Positions 1 through 10,050 of a stretch of 64,000 nucleotides of DNA are shown piece by piece (positions within the stretch are counted from its first letter, which is position 1; the number at the start of each line of letters is the position of its first letter). Below the pieces are notes generated by a model. That model was not told the origin of the DNA and searched no databases. It saw nothing but the letters and a program-made list of their open reading frames with translations. Source of the stretch: Elmis aenea (lineage: Eukaryota; Arthropoda; Insecta; Coleoptera; Elmidae); NCBI GenBank assembly GCA_947652605.1, contig OX393576.1, positions 49,948,966 through 50,012,965 of the forward strand. Direction: 5' to 3'. Position numbers and translations under genes: made by a program.

Positions 1-1145
1 GTTGTGCATTTGGAAAGATTTTATTGACTCTCTGAATCAAGGTGAGCTCGCGTATGAGTTAACGAGCCGTGGTTTTCCGTCCGCTACAGTAGCCGAGATG
101 AGAAAGTCAGTTCGTGGCGTGCTTAAATTGGATTCAGAAAAATCGCTATCGCAAGTTGCCTATACGGTTGAGTTTAGCGATGATAAGTTAGCTATTACTA
201 GAAATTTAATTGAATTAGAATCGGCACTTCAAACTTTTGAAGGTGATACGAAAGCTGCGTGTTTCCGTCGTACTTCGGCGCTGATGAAACATACTGATCG
301 ACGCCTTGAACTCGCTAACCCTACTACCGGCGAGATGAAAAGTGAACTTAATGCGCTTCGACTGCGTGCGCATGAGCTTAAAACAGAGTTCGAAAACGCT
401 TACAAACGCGCGTTACGTGATCAGACTGTTCCACCAACCACCAGTACTCCGCTTCGTAATGCGGTGACACATGTGTCAGATGACTCGTCCGACGAAGGCG
501 ATATTCTAGTTCCTCCGGTTTCTCAAACATTTTCTGCAAAGTTTGTTCCTGTCTCGAAATGGGGCATTACGTTTAGTGGACGAAGCGATGCTTCCGTTAG
601 CTCTTTCTTGGAACGTGTTGAAGAACTAAGAATAGCGCGTAATGTTAGTACCTTTCAATTATTTTCTTCGGCTATCGACCTGTTTGAAGGCGATGCTCTT
701 TTATGGTATCGTTCAGTGCGCGAGGATATTCGCGACTGAAATTCTCTAGTTATTAATCTTCGTCAAGCATTTTTACCATCAGATTATGACGAGAGATTGA
801 GACAAGAAATCTACAATCGTTTACAAGGATCTTCCGAACGCCCAACTTTATTTGTTGCTGCTATGCGCAATTTATTTCGCAGATTGATCTTCATTCCTTC
901 TGAGTCTGAACAACTTCATCGTATTATCTGCAATCTACGTCCTAAATATTCGCAAAGCTTACTTTTTCAACAACCGACTACCTTTACTAAACTCGTTTCA
1001 TTGTTACGCACGTTAGAGGATGCAGAGATTCGGAATCGACGTTTTGAACCTCGATCTGGACCCGAACCTTTGCTGGAACCTGACTTAGCGTGTACGCAAC
1101 GATCTTCTCGCCAACGTATCGATAAAGTTGATGTTCCTTCTTCTC

Positions 1146-1185
1146 TTAACCCGCCGTGACTCGCGCGGGGTGTTCCAGACACCCC
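1146..1185 (+). repeat. piggyBac left end with TTAA target site and hairpin
   Basis: The target TTAA occupies 1146-1149. The 17 bp terminal inverted repeat CCCGCCGTGACTCGCGC begins at 1150. It runs directly into a 7 bp stem, 5 nt loop hairpin (GGGGTGT, loop, ACACCCC) at 1167-1185. The same hairpin-containing module recurs inverted near the right end. Confidence 0.93.
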
Positions 1186-1818
1186 AGCCTCCTTTTTATG
1201 GCGTAATTTTTTTTCTGTTGGGCTTTATGAGCCCTGCTTTTCAGTAGCTGGAGCTACATATGTTTTCAACCTTTTCTGTGAAAATGATCTGTTTCTTTGG
1301 TTTTTTTACAGAGTTATGAATTTTTTTTCGAAACTATGCGTTTTTTTTAAGTATACTGTAGCACATTTGCGATTTCATATGCCACTACAGCTGACATCGC
1401 TCTATAAATTTGCTTACATTTTCTAGGAAACTTATGACAGAAATAAAATACCTAACTGTAACAGGATTATATAGGTTAATTGTCATTAGCAGTAATCCTT
1501 CTTATACCGTTACTTATCCCGTAGGAGAGGTAACTTGGTACTTACACTGCACCACATAGTGTTACATTGTGTTGGTACAGAATAGCAGAAGCATTATTAT
1601 TGTTTTATTCTATAACCAATAAACAAAGTGTTATATTGTGTTCTTTTATTTAGTAGTGTACGTGGTGAAAATTACAAATTATTACAACAACTTCAATATC
1701 ATAAGGTAAGAAAATATTTGTCATTTTCACTTTCCAATATATTATGTATAGCAATTACAAATTTGAGTAATGTGAATAACACTATTTGCAATTTTTATCA
1801 AATTATTTTCACCCTTAG
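1186..1818 (+). other. piggyBac 5' noncoding region
   Basis: This 0.6 kb lies between the left terminus and the transposase start codon and should hold the transposase promoter; no clear TATA box was identified. It contains long T-runs near 1206-1215 and 1320-1350. A 26 bp stretch at 1562-1587 recurs with only three differences at 11,984-12,009. Short open frames here lack any recognisable domain. Confidence 0.7.
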
Positions 1819-3537
1819 ATGAGTAATTTACGTTCTGCGAGGGACATAGAAACAGTTGCTCTGCTTTCGAGTGAAATTTCTGATGAAGAAACGTATGATT
1901 CAGACAGTGAATTTTCCGAAGCTCCTGCTGAGGAATCGGAGCACGACACAGCCAGTGAGCAGGATTGCAGTGATTCAGATACCGAATATCAATCAAGTAC
2001 ACGCGAACATTTTTTGATGGGTAAAGATGGTGTAACAAAGTGGAGTACTACTGAGCCACGGCGTAACATCCGAACACCCGCCCGTAACATCTTGTCTAAA
2101 ACAGCTGGGTTCGTTGGAAATAAAGAAGAAATAAAATCTCCATTAGATTGTTTCAACATAATGTTTGATGACAATATTCTTGGGGTAATTGTGAGCAGTA
2201 CCAATATCAAGATTAGAAAAATTGCCCCAAATTATTCCCGAACGAGGGATGCAAAGCCTACCGACAACCTGGAAATAAGATGTCTTATTGGGTTACTTTT
2301 TTATTTAGGGGCTAATAGATCAGCTCACCAGAACATAAGTGATTTGTGGGATCAAGATGGTCTAGGCGTAGAAATCTTTTGGGCTTCTATGAACTATCAA
2401 AGATTTAAATTTTTACTTCAGTGCCTACGATTTGACGACATTCGCGACAGGGAAAACAGGAGAAAAACAGATAAATTGGCGGCCATTCGAGACATTTTCG
2501 AAATGTTTGTAAAAAAATTTCAGGAGGTTTATAGCATAAGTGAGTTCGCAACAGTAGATGAACAACTGATCCCTTTTCGTGGTAGATGTTCCTTTCGCCA
2601 GTACATGCCAAACAAACCAGCCAAGTATGGGTTAAAAATTTTTGCTCTTGTGGATGCTAGGGTTTATTATACCCAAAAGTTGGAGGTGTATGTTGGGGTT
2701 CAACCAGATGGACCTTATAAAGTAGACAACAGTCCCAGGGAGGTTGTGAGACGGATTGTCGGTCCGATTTCGGGGACAGGGAGGAACGTTACTGCTGACA
2801 ATTGGTTCGTAAGCGTGCCACTTTTAGAAGACCTACTTCAAAGAAAACTGACACTAGTGGGAACCATTAGGAAGAATAAGAGAGAGCTTCCCCCCCACAT
2901 TGTTGATGTGAAAAATCGGGAGCTGTACAGTAGTTCCTTTTTATTCGGAAAAAATATGACACTTGTGTCATATGTTCCTAAAAAAAAAAAGAATGTCATG
3001 ATGCTTTCAAGTATGCATAGTGAAATCAACATAGATGCGTCCACGGAAGAAAAACGAAAACCGGAGGTGATCACGTTTTATAATTCGACCAAAGGTGGTG
3101 TCGATACTGTAGATGAAATGTGTGGAACTTACAGTATTGCGAGAAATACAAGAAGATGGCCAGTTGCAATTTTTTACCATTTGTTGAACACATTAGGTAT
3201 CAATGCGTTTGTTATTTATAGGAACATATATCCTGAAAGAAAGACAAATAAGAGGACATTTATCCGAGAAATTGCAAGAGAATTGACAAAACCATTTATA
3301 ACAAAGAGATGCTCGCTAAAAAATTTGTCCAAAAAATTTAAGAGAAAGATCGAGAAATACGGAGAGCCATTGACATCAGAACCACAAGAAAAACAAAGAA
3401 AAGGAAATAGTGGGAGATGTGTCGTTTGTCCAAGAACGAAAGATATAAAAACTAAAATGTACTGCGAAAATTGCGAAATATATATGTGTGCTGTGCATAT
3501 GATCAATATATGTAAACAATGTTTTAATAATAAGTAA
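1819..3537 (+). CDS. piggyBac transposase, intact
   Basis: This 572-residue protein excises and inserts the element at TTAA sites in the nucleus. An acidic, serine-rich N-terminal region (about residues 17-65) is followed by the RNase H-like DDE_Tnp_1_7 core. The catalytic aspartates can be placed as D247 (in TVDEQL), D327 (in TADNWF) and D429 (in GGVDTVDEM, with D432 next to it). The C-terminus is a cysteine-rich domain (C534, C537, C549, C552, C557, H560, C565, C568), the cross-brace zinc finger that binds the terminal hairpins in this family. Length matches the usual 550-600 residues. The chosen ATG is the first of the long frame and gives the normal acidic start. No stop or frameshift is present, unlike every other transposase in the window. 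A polyadenylation-type AATAAA lies shortly after the stop, near 3560. Confidence 0.96.
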   Translation: MSNLRSARDIETVALLSSEISDEETYDSDSEFSEAPAEESEHDTASEQDCSDSDTEYQSSTREHFLMGKDGVTKWSTTEPRRNIRTPARNILSKTAGFVGNKEEIKSPLDCFNIMFDDNILGVIVSSTNIKIRKIAPNYSRTRDAKPTDNLEIRCLIGLLFYLGANRSAHQNISDLWDQDGLGVEIFWASMNYQRFKFLLQCLRFDDIRDRENRRKTDKLAAIRDIFEMFVKKFQEVYSISEFATVDEQLIPFRGRCSFRQYMPNKPAKYGLKIFALVDARVYYTQKLEVYVGVQPDGPYKVDNSPREVVRRIVGPISGTGRNVTADNWFVSVPLLEDLLQRKLTLVGTIRKNKRELPPHIVDVKNRELYSSSFLFGKNMTLVSYVPKKKKNVMMLSSMHSEINIDASTEEKRKPEVITFYNSTKGGVDTVDEMCGTYSIARNTRRWPVAIFYHLLNTLGINAFVIYRNIYPERKTNKRTFIREIARELTKPFITKRCSLKNLSKKFKRKIEKYGEPLTSEPQEKQRKGNSGRCVVCPRTKDIKTKMYCENCEIYMCAVHMINICKQCFNNK

Positions 3538-3790
3538 TTTATAAGGTAAATTATGTAAATAAATTATTTTTATATAATAAAAATTATAAATAAATAATTC
3601 ATAATTTATTTGTTCTAACCCGACTAAAATTCTTTGTTGTTATAGCTAAATCAATATATTTTGCATTAACAAATAGTAAAAGGTCTTCAAATTTGTATAA
3701 AATAAATCAAGTGAAATCATTTTATGAATAATTTTAAATAAATTAGCTGTAAAATTAGACGACAAACTATGAAGAGTCTGAAAAACCGTT
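3538..3790 (+). other. piggyBac 3' noncoding region with poly(A) signals
   Basis: This AT-rich stretch follows the transposase stop. AATAAA-like hexamers occur near 3558, 3578 and 3590 and probably serve transcript cleavage. No other coding frame is seen. Confidence 0.55.
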
Positions 3791-3857
3791 GGGGTGTTAG
3801 AAACACCCCGCGCGAGTCATCACGTTAGTAAAACTAGCGCGAGTCACGGCGGGTTAA
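3791..3857 (-). repeat. piggyBac right end with TTAA target site
   Basis: The 17 bp tip (3837-3853) matches the left tip exactly in reverse complement and is followed by TTAA (3854-3857). An inverted copy of the internal module, with its GGGGTGT/ACACCCC hairpin (3791-3809) and TGACTCGCGC (ending at 3819), is set 34 nt in from the tip. Confidence 0.93.
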
Positions 3858-5201
3858 ACGTACTAAACCTATTGCGTCTGTTTCTACCTCGAGTACGGTA
3901 CCTTCTGAGACTGTTATTGCTTCTTCTTCCAAACCTTTCGCTTCCATGACGTGCTGGAATTGTGGGAAAACCGGTCATGTTTCTCCTTCTTGTCCCCAAC
4001 CCCAGAAACGTCACTGTTATAAGTGTGGCCAACCGAACCACACTACTCGGACTTGTCCGAAATGTAATAATAATAAGCCTTCGGAAAACTAACTTGTGAG
4101 TCGTCGACCCGAGTGACTGACTCACCTTTCTCTTCTAGTACTGCAATCTCGGATTCCTTTTCTGACTTAGACATTCGATCTAAATTCGCTCTAGATTTTC
4201 TTTTAGCTTCTTCTGAGGGTGACGAACGCCCATATTTATCTGTAGAGATTTTTGGGAAAACTTTTCTAGGTCTATTAGACTCTGGTGCTTCCCGTACTAT
4301 ACTTGGTCGTTCTGGTTGGAACGTACTCAAGTCTTTTGATTTAACTTTGTTGCCTTGTTCTATTCCTGAGTGTACTGTCGCTAATGGCGTATCCTGTTCC
4401 GTTTTGGGATTACTTTGTGTTCCTGTAGTAGTAGAAAAACGCGTTGTCTTAACAGAAATTCTAGTTATACCTTCGCTACCTCATTCTCTTATCTTAGGAG
4501 TTGACTTTTGGAAGAAATTGGGAATCATTCCCAATATCCGTAATGGAGGATGGACGTTTAGCGATAGGAAAGAGCTAGAAATTGCTTCCATTACAGACCA
4601 TAGTCACTTGGACGCAAGGCAGATGTCTCTCCTTTCTTCGTTGCTTAGGGATATCTTCTCTGTTATGAAATCGACTTTGGGATGCACGAACCTTGTTGAA
4701 CACGAAATTCGTACTACGGCTGAACCCATCAAACAGCGTTACTAACCTATCTCTCCAGCACTACAAAAGTTTGTGGATGCTGAAATGAACACCATGCTGG
4801 AGCAAGGTGTTATCGAACCGTCACAATCACCGTGGGCATCGCCCATTGTGCTTGTCAAAAAGAAAGATAGTACTTATAGGTTCTGTGTGGACTATCGCAA
4901 GGTAAACAAAGTCACTGAACGTGATGCGTATCCTCTTCCTTATGTAACTAATATTCTAGATCGTCTACGTGACGCTAAGTTTCTTTCTAGTTTGGATATT
5001 AAAACTGCTTATTGGCAGATTCCTGTTAAAGCTGAGTCTAGACCTATTACTGCCTTTACTGTACCAAACAGAGGTTTATTTCAGTTCCGACGCCTTCCCT
5101 TTGGGTTACATAATTCTCCAGCCACCTGGCAACGGCTGATCGACCGCGTTATCGGCGCAAACCTAGAACCTCATGTCTTTGTCTATCTCGATGATATTGT
5201 C

Positions 5202-6077
5202 TAGGGTTTGTCGGTTTTTAAAAATCGGTTTTGAAAAACCGGTTTTTTTGAAAAAAATTATGTATTCGAAAAACCGGGTTTTTAAACTAAAAAACCGGTT
5301 TTAAGCCTAAATTAGACACGTAAAAAATAAATATCTACATAAAAATCTGTACACTTCTGCTTCATTTGCAAAAACCAAAAAACATTGTTACAAAAAAATC
5401 AAACGTATTTCCGCTGGCTTCAAGAACCGATATAGTCAAGTTTTTGGAAAAAATATTATTTAGAATTTACCCAAATTCTGCTATAGAATTGGAAACAAAT
5501 TTCGATGAAGATGAAGATATTATTAAGGGTTTTTGGATTTGCTGTTTTTGTTAAAGGTTCCTCGATAAATCTAAGAATTGATTTCTCCATCTCTTCTTTC
5601 AAGACATTGTTTTTTTCATTAAAGGCAGAATTTGCAGTATTTGAATCAACTAATAAAAGAATAAAGAATTTGGGCACACTGTTTGAAGCTTTAAAAACAG
5701 TTAGACCCAGCTCAATAGTCAGCGAACCAGTGTTTTCTGTATCTGGTAATTTTGTATCTCAAATACGAACCAGATTAAGTCATGATTACGTAAATGTTTT
5801 GTGTTTTTAAAATCATGTTTTCTAAAGAAAAAAGCAAATAAAAAAAAAATGCTATTTATGGTTTGTTGGAAGTTTAGAATTTAATTTTTATTTGTTATCT
5901 TATTATTTGGTTTTATTTGAAATTTGTTTTATATTTTATAAAATTATGAAATATAAATTATTTCATTACGTTTTAATTGTTTTTTTTTAACTATTCGAAA
6001 CCGGTTTTAACCGGTTTTTTGGAAAAACTGGTATTCGAAAACCGGTTTTTCAAAAGTCGGTTTTTGTATAAACCCTA
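5202..6077 (+). mobile_element. non-autonomous hAT transposon inserted in the RT catalytic site
   Basis: The element is 876 bp and flanked by a perfect 8 bp target duplication ATATTGTC (5194-5201 and 6078-6085). Its ends are inverted: TAGGGTTTGTCGG on the left and TAGGGTTTATAC on the right (reverse complement). Both subterminal regions are filled with AAAACCGG/CCGGTTTT words in both orientations. The 8 bp duplication with T/CAGGG-type ends assigns it to hAT. Only the tail of a transposase gene is left inside, so it would need a helper for mobility. Confidence 0.95.
5505..5810 (+). pseudogene. hAT transposase C-terminal (dimerisation) remnant
   Basis: The reading frame here retains the end of a hAT transposase. 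Residues about 45-101 show the hATC pattern: FESTNKRIKNLGTLFEALKT, then a PSSIVSEPVFSVSG motif corresponding to the usual PTSVEAERVFSAAG, then a TRLSHDYVNVLCF tail. The BED finger and the catalytic core are missing. A second frame just upstream (5366-5554) may be a frameshifted part of the same gene. This shows that the element is a deletion derivative of an autonomous hAT, not a de novo miniature. Confidence 0.8.
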
Positions 6078-8161
6078 ATATTGTCATAGTCACGAATGAC
6101 TTTGATAAGCACTTGGACGTCCTTCGGGAAGTCTTCAAACGACTTATGGACGCTGGTCTTACTGTTCGTCGAGATAAATGTCACTTTTGCCGTCCCGAAT
6201 TACGCTATCTCGGTTATGTTGTCGATAAACAGGGTTTACATGTGGACCCAGAAAAAGTTTCTGCTATTCTTAACTTACCTATTCCTACTTCCGTTACTGA
6301 AGTACGTCGTGTCCTAGGAATGGCATCGTGGTACCGACGTTTTATTCCTAATTTCTCTACCGTTGTTTCTCCTATTACTTCTCTTACTAAAAAGAATGCT
6401 AACTTTCTTTGGAGTGACGAATGTCAACTAGCTTTTACGGCCATTAGGGAAGCTCTTATTGCTGCTCCAATTCTTAGCTGTCCTGATTTTAACAAGGAGT
6501 TTACTATTCAGACTGATGCCTCAGATTATGGTGTAGGTGCTATCTTGACCCAAACGCATGATGACGGCGAACATGCAGTTGGTTATATTAGCTGTTCGTT
6601 GCAGAAAGCAGCGCGTAATTACAGCACCACCGAAAAAGAATGTCTCGCAGTCGTATGGGCCATAGAAAAATTCCGACCATATATCGAAGGTGCTCACTTT
6701 ACTGTGGTCACTGACCACCACTCCTTGATTTGGCTTAATAATCTAAAGGATCCTTCTGGACGTCTTGCTCGGTGGAGCGTACGACTCCAACAGTACGACT
6801 TCACAATAGTCCATCGCAAGGGCAAAGATCATGTCGTTCCAGATACTTTGTCTCGGTCTGTTCCTAAACTTGATGTCGTGGAACCTGCCATTATTCTTCC
6901 TCTATTTCAGACTTCTGATGAGTGGTATTGTCGCTTACGTACCTCTATCGAAACCAACCCGGATAAATATCCTGTTTGGCGTGTCGACAATGGTAAGATC
7001 TTTAAGTATACTTCTCCTCGTATTCGTGGGCTCGATCCAGAATGCGATAACTGGAAGTTTGTTGTTCCTACGGAACTTCGTCGAGATCTCATCAATGAGA
7101 ACCATGACTTACCAACTGCTGGTCACGCTGGTGTGTTCAAAACGTTTAAGCGTTTGGCCACACGTTACTATTGGCCTAAAATGAGAGCCTCTGTTGCTAG
7201 ATATGTCCGGAGATGTGCAGTTTGTGCCGCACATAAGGTAGAACAGAAGAAACCTTATGGTTTTATGGCACCTCGTGCTAGACCTTCTCGTCCTTGGCAG
7301 TTCCTCTGCATTGATATTGTTGGACCACTTCCTCGTTCGCCTAAAGGCTATAGCTTTATTCTTGTTGTCTCTGATTGCTTTACTAAATACTCTTGCTTCT
7401 TTTCTCTTCGTCGTGCTACAGCTGCTGCGGTTTGTCGCGCTGTAGAAGATGAAATTTTTTTAGTTTATGGTACACCGCAATACATTATCTGTGATAATGG
7501 TGTACAATTTCGTAGTAGAGAGTTTGGCTCTCTATGTGAAAGCTATCGCTGTAAAATTCTATTCAATGCTCCTTACCATCCGCAAGCTAATCCTGCAGAA
7601 CGCATAAACCGCGTACTAAAAACTATGCTTTCTTCGTATGTTGCGGATAACCACCGAAAGTGGGATTCGCTATTGCCAAAAGTTGCTTGTGCTATTCACA
7701 CGTCCAAACATGAAGTAATTGGTCACTCTCCTTTTTTTGCTAACTTCGGACGTGAGCACCACTTATATGGAGATCACTTGGGACGACCACCCGATTTCAA
7801 TGAACCGATCGAAGATCCTGATCGCACTGTTGACGAACCTGGCTTACGAACGAAAGGCATAGAACAACTGCGCTTGGATATTAAGAATCGATTGAACAAG
7901 GCTTACGAACAAGCTAGCCGACGTTACAATCTTCGTCGACGCCCAGTTAAGTTTGCTGTAAACTCACTTGTGTGGCGCAGGAACTTTGCTTTATCCAACG
8001 CCGCTGCTTACATCAACGCCAAACTCGCTGCGAAATTTATTGGTCCCTTTACTGTTTTGAAACGTGTGTCTCCTTGGACTTACCAGTTAGCTGACGAGTC
8101 TGGTAAAGACGTAGGCACCTGGCATGTTCAAGATATGAAGCCATATCTTGCTGAAGACTAA

Positions 8162-9178
8162 TACGACATTTCTCTGTTACTTGTTGGTTCACTTTCTCTT
8201 TACTTAGTTGCTTTCCCTACTGGGAATTTTCTTTGGACTGACAGTTTCTATGCTCGTGTTTGGTCGATGTCTCGGCTTCATCATTTGACGTTTCGCAACT
8301 TTCTGTTTCTTTCTCTTTTCTCTCCTTCTTGGTTCAGGATATAGAATTGACCAAGGGTGCGTGGTTACCAGGGGTAAAAGCCCTCTAAACACTCGCTTTG
8401 TTTTTGTCTTTCTTTGGAAATTTCTTCTTTCTGGAAATGACTGATGATGGATAGATGCGAACATGACGACAAGCGATCAGTTCTCGGAACCCTGACTCTT
8501 TGGACTCGAACCGAGCCGCCTCTGTCAGAGTAGTTGAGTGACGGATGACTGCTGTCTTTTGGTTTCACTGTGTGATCTCTCCTGGATAGGTGGATCACGA
8601 CAGCGCTTTTCTTTGCCCAAAGTCCGCGATATATTTCTTACCAGTTTCGAGGATAAACCGATTGGTTTATACCTCTTTAGTCTCAGTTCAGTGTCCTTAT
8701 CGGCGCTGTGTTAGTAGGTTACGTTGGTTCCTCTTGGACCTTTCGGTTCTTCCTTTTGGTTTTATTTTATTAGTACTTTTCTTTTAGGCAATAATTTTTT
8801 TGCGTGTTTGTGGGAATTAAGTCCCGTGTGATGTTAGTGATTTGCTTATCATTTGTTGGACTATTTTCGAGAATCCTTTTTTTTTCTTAAATTTTTATTT
8901 CGTTACCGTTCGGCTATATTGGGTATTAGACAATCCTGATCTTCGGCGCTGTTATGTAATCTTTAGCGACGGTCAGAATTGATCCCCAATCTAGAAGATA
9001 TTCTTTATATTTTGCTTTAAAAATTATTATTTTTTTTGTTTAACTGTTAGGGTTATTGTAGCATTATAACTGTTAGGGATTTTGTAGTATCATTATAGTA
9101 AAATGTGTCGTTAGTTTAGTGCTAGGAAAAAAAAAAAAAGTCTGCGACTTTTTTTTCTTTACTACTTAGAGGGGGATT
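8162..9178 (+). other. retrotransposon region between pol and 3' LTR
   Basis: About 1 kb without a plus-strand coding frame; no envelope gene is present. The plus strand is pyrimidine-rich, so the minus strand shows spurious open frames. A short imperfect direct repeat (AACTGTTAGGG...TAGCATTAT type, about 27-30 bp units) lies at 9040-9098. The polypurine tract AGAGGGGGA at about 9168-9176 immediately precedes the LTR and would prime plus-strand DNA synthesis. Confidence 0.7.
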
Positions 9179-10050
9179 TGTTACGTGACTTTTGGCGGAC
9201 ATGGTACATCAAAGTTTAGTGCGCCGATCGTGACTTTAGTTTGGGTTTCGGCCGCGATAGCCGTTGTAAATTTGGATTTTTGATTTCCGAAAGGAGGTGT
9301 GACTTGACAGCCGACCGTTAAGCGTCGACGAGTGGTGTTAGTGCGTTTTTCTACGTATGTAATTTGGTTGTGGTCCATTGGTGGCGTCGTTATGAAAACG
9401 CCGGCTTTAATGCCAATTTTGGGACCATAACGCAAGTGCAGGTTGTTAGTGAGCATCGTTGCTGAGGTTGATTCATTGGATAAACCGGGCTGTTTTGCCG
9501 ATATACGACAAGCTCGCTACACCGGAGAAAATCAAGCAAATAAACGTACAGCGTGACTCCAGTTGCTGCAAACACCATTTCCTCGTCTCCATTCTTCGCT
9601 ACGAGTGCAAAAGTTTAAGCGTTAATATCGAGTGAACGACACGTGCCGCCGAAAACTCTGATAAGGTATCGTCTTTGTTATTTATACCGCCTGTGGTTAA
9701 CTGCGCCCCCCCCTTATGACGTTATTTTGTTAATGTTTGTTGTTAGATTAATTATTAATTTGCTTACTGTTTAAATTAACTGGTTGATCACTATTGTGCG
9801 ATCATTTCAATTTGAGCATTATTGATTGTTAACTTTATCTGAACATTTATTGGTTAGTAACATTAAGATGATCATTTTGTCCCCTCACTCCTAGGTGAGG
9901 TATGTGATTTATTTTTGGTTGTGCTTTAAACTTATTGCAACCTATTTGATTGATTTGATTTAATTATATGTTTGTCTTTGTCAAGTTTATGTGTTATTAA
10001 AGGCATATATCGTTCAAGCCTACGAGTTCTTTATTTCCCTTCTCAGTTTT
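9179..10050 (+). repeat. probable 3' LTR of the Gypsy element
   Basis: It starts with TGTTACGTGAC right after the polypurine tract. It contains no coding frame on the plus strand. An ATTAAA polyadenylation-type hexamer lies near 9996. The right end cannot be fixed because the 5' LTR and target duplication are off-window; it most likely falls between 10,020 and 10,090. Confidence 0.6.

Larger units (their letters stand above)
1150..3853 (+). mobile_element. complete piggyBac-family transposon inserted in gag
   Basis: The element is 2704 bp, bounded by identical 17 bp inverted repeats (1150-1166 and 3837-3853) and by TTAA on both sides (1146-1149, 3854-3857), the exact signature of piggyBac cut-and-paste transposition. 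It contains one uninterrupted transposase gene (1819-3537). The termini are asymmetric: the internal repeat TGACTCGCGCGGGGTGTT abuts the tip on the left but starts 34 nt in from the tip on the right, comparable to the known left/right asymmetry of the Trichoplusia ni element. The intact frame and perfect ends suggest a recent, possibly still mobile copy. Activity is an inference. Confidence 0.96.
2..4092 (+). pseudogene. gag: gag of Ty3/Gypsy element, broken by a stop and by piggyBac
   Basis: The frame is open from position 2 to a TGA at 737-739, then continues in the same frame from about 740 to the piggyBac junction at 1149, and resumes at 3858 to a TAA at 4090-4092. The part around residues 180-250 has the capsid-like pattern of retrotransposon gag (F-G, aromatic-rich helices, ALLWYRSV). 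The C-terminal segment, beyond the piggyBac copy, carries two CX2CX4HX4C zinc knuckles (about 3952-3993 and 4015-4056) that bind nucleic acid in nucleocapsid proteins. The TGA lies where a tryptophan is common in gag, so it may be a TGG to TGA change. Removing the piggyBac and one TTAA leaves the frame continuous, which confirms the insertion boundaries. The start codon is outside the window. Confidence 0.85.
4113..8161 (+). pseudogene. pol: pol (protease-RT-RNase H-integrase) of Ty3/Gypsy element, broken
   Basis: The frame is minus one relative to gag and overlaps its end, as is usual where pol is made by ribosomal frameshifting. Domains in order are: protease (LLDSGAS near 4270, LGVDFW near 4500); reverse transcriptase (VLVKKKD, FCVDYRKVN, FSSLDIKTAYWQIPV, then YLDD at 5184-5195); RNase H (TDASDYGVGA, TTEKECLA, VVTDHHSL); integrase HHCC zinc finger (about 7100-7230); DDE core (CIDIVG, CDNGVQF, PAERINR); and a GPY/F-like C-terminus (about 8035-8150). 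A TAA at 4743-4745 interrupts the frame where a tyrosine or similar codon is expected. The 876 bp hAT copy splits the RT catalytic box. On both sides of the hAT copy the frame agrees once one target duplication is removed. RT, RNase H and integrase motifs are otherwise well conserved, so the element died fairly recently. Confidence 0.93.
1..10050 (+). mobile_element. Ty3/Gypsy LTR retrotransposon, 3' part, with nested insertions
   Basis: The order gag, protease, reverse transcriptase, RNase H, integrase, 3' LTR is seen on the plus strand. The 5' LTR, primer binding site and gag start lie before the window. Two later transposons are nested inside (piggyBac 1150-3853, hAT 5202-6077); about 6.5 kb of the element itself remains in the window. 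No envelope-like frame follows pol. The integrase ends in a GPY/F-type module, which fits CsRn1-like or related Gypsy clades, but the clade is not settled. The element is dead: each of gag and pol has an in-frame stop besides the insertions. The right boundary is approximate because the left LTR is not available for comparison. Confidence 0.93.

Noticed and set aside
8162..9178. Possible envelope gene or minus-strand genes (frames at 8204-8464 and 8365-8598) between pol and LTR
   Set aside because: The plus strand has no long frame, signal peptide or membrane segment. The minus-strand frames are arginine/lysine-rich products of a pyrimidine-rich strand and show no domain.
9181..9578. Minus-strand frames of 91 and 62 codons
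   Set aside because: They lie wholly within the predicted LTR, opposite to transcription, with no recognisable domain.
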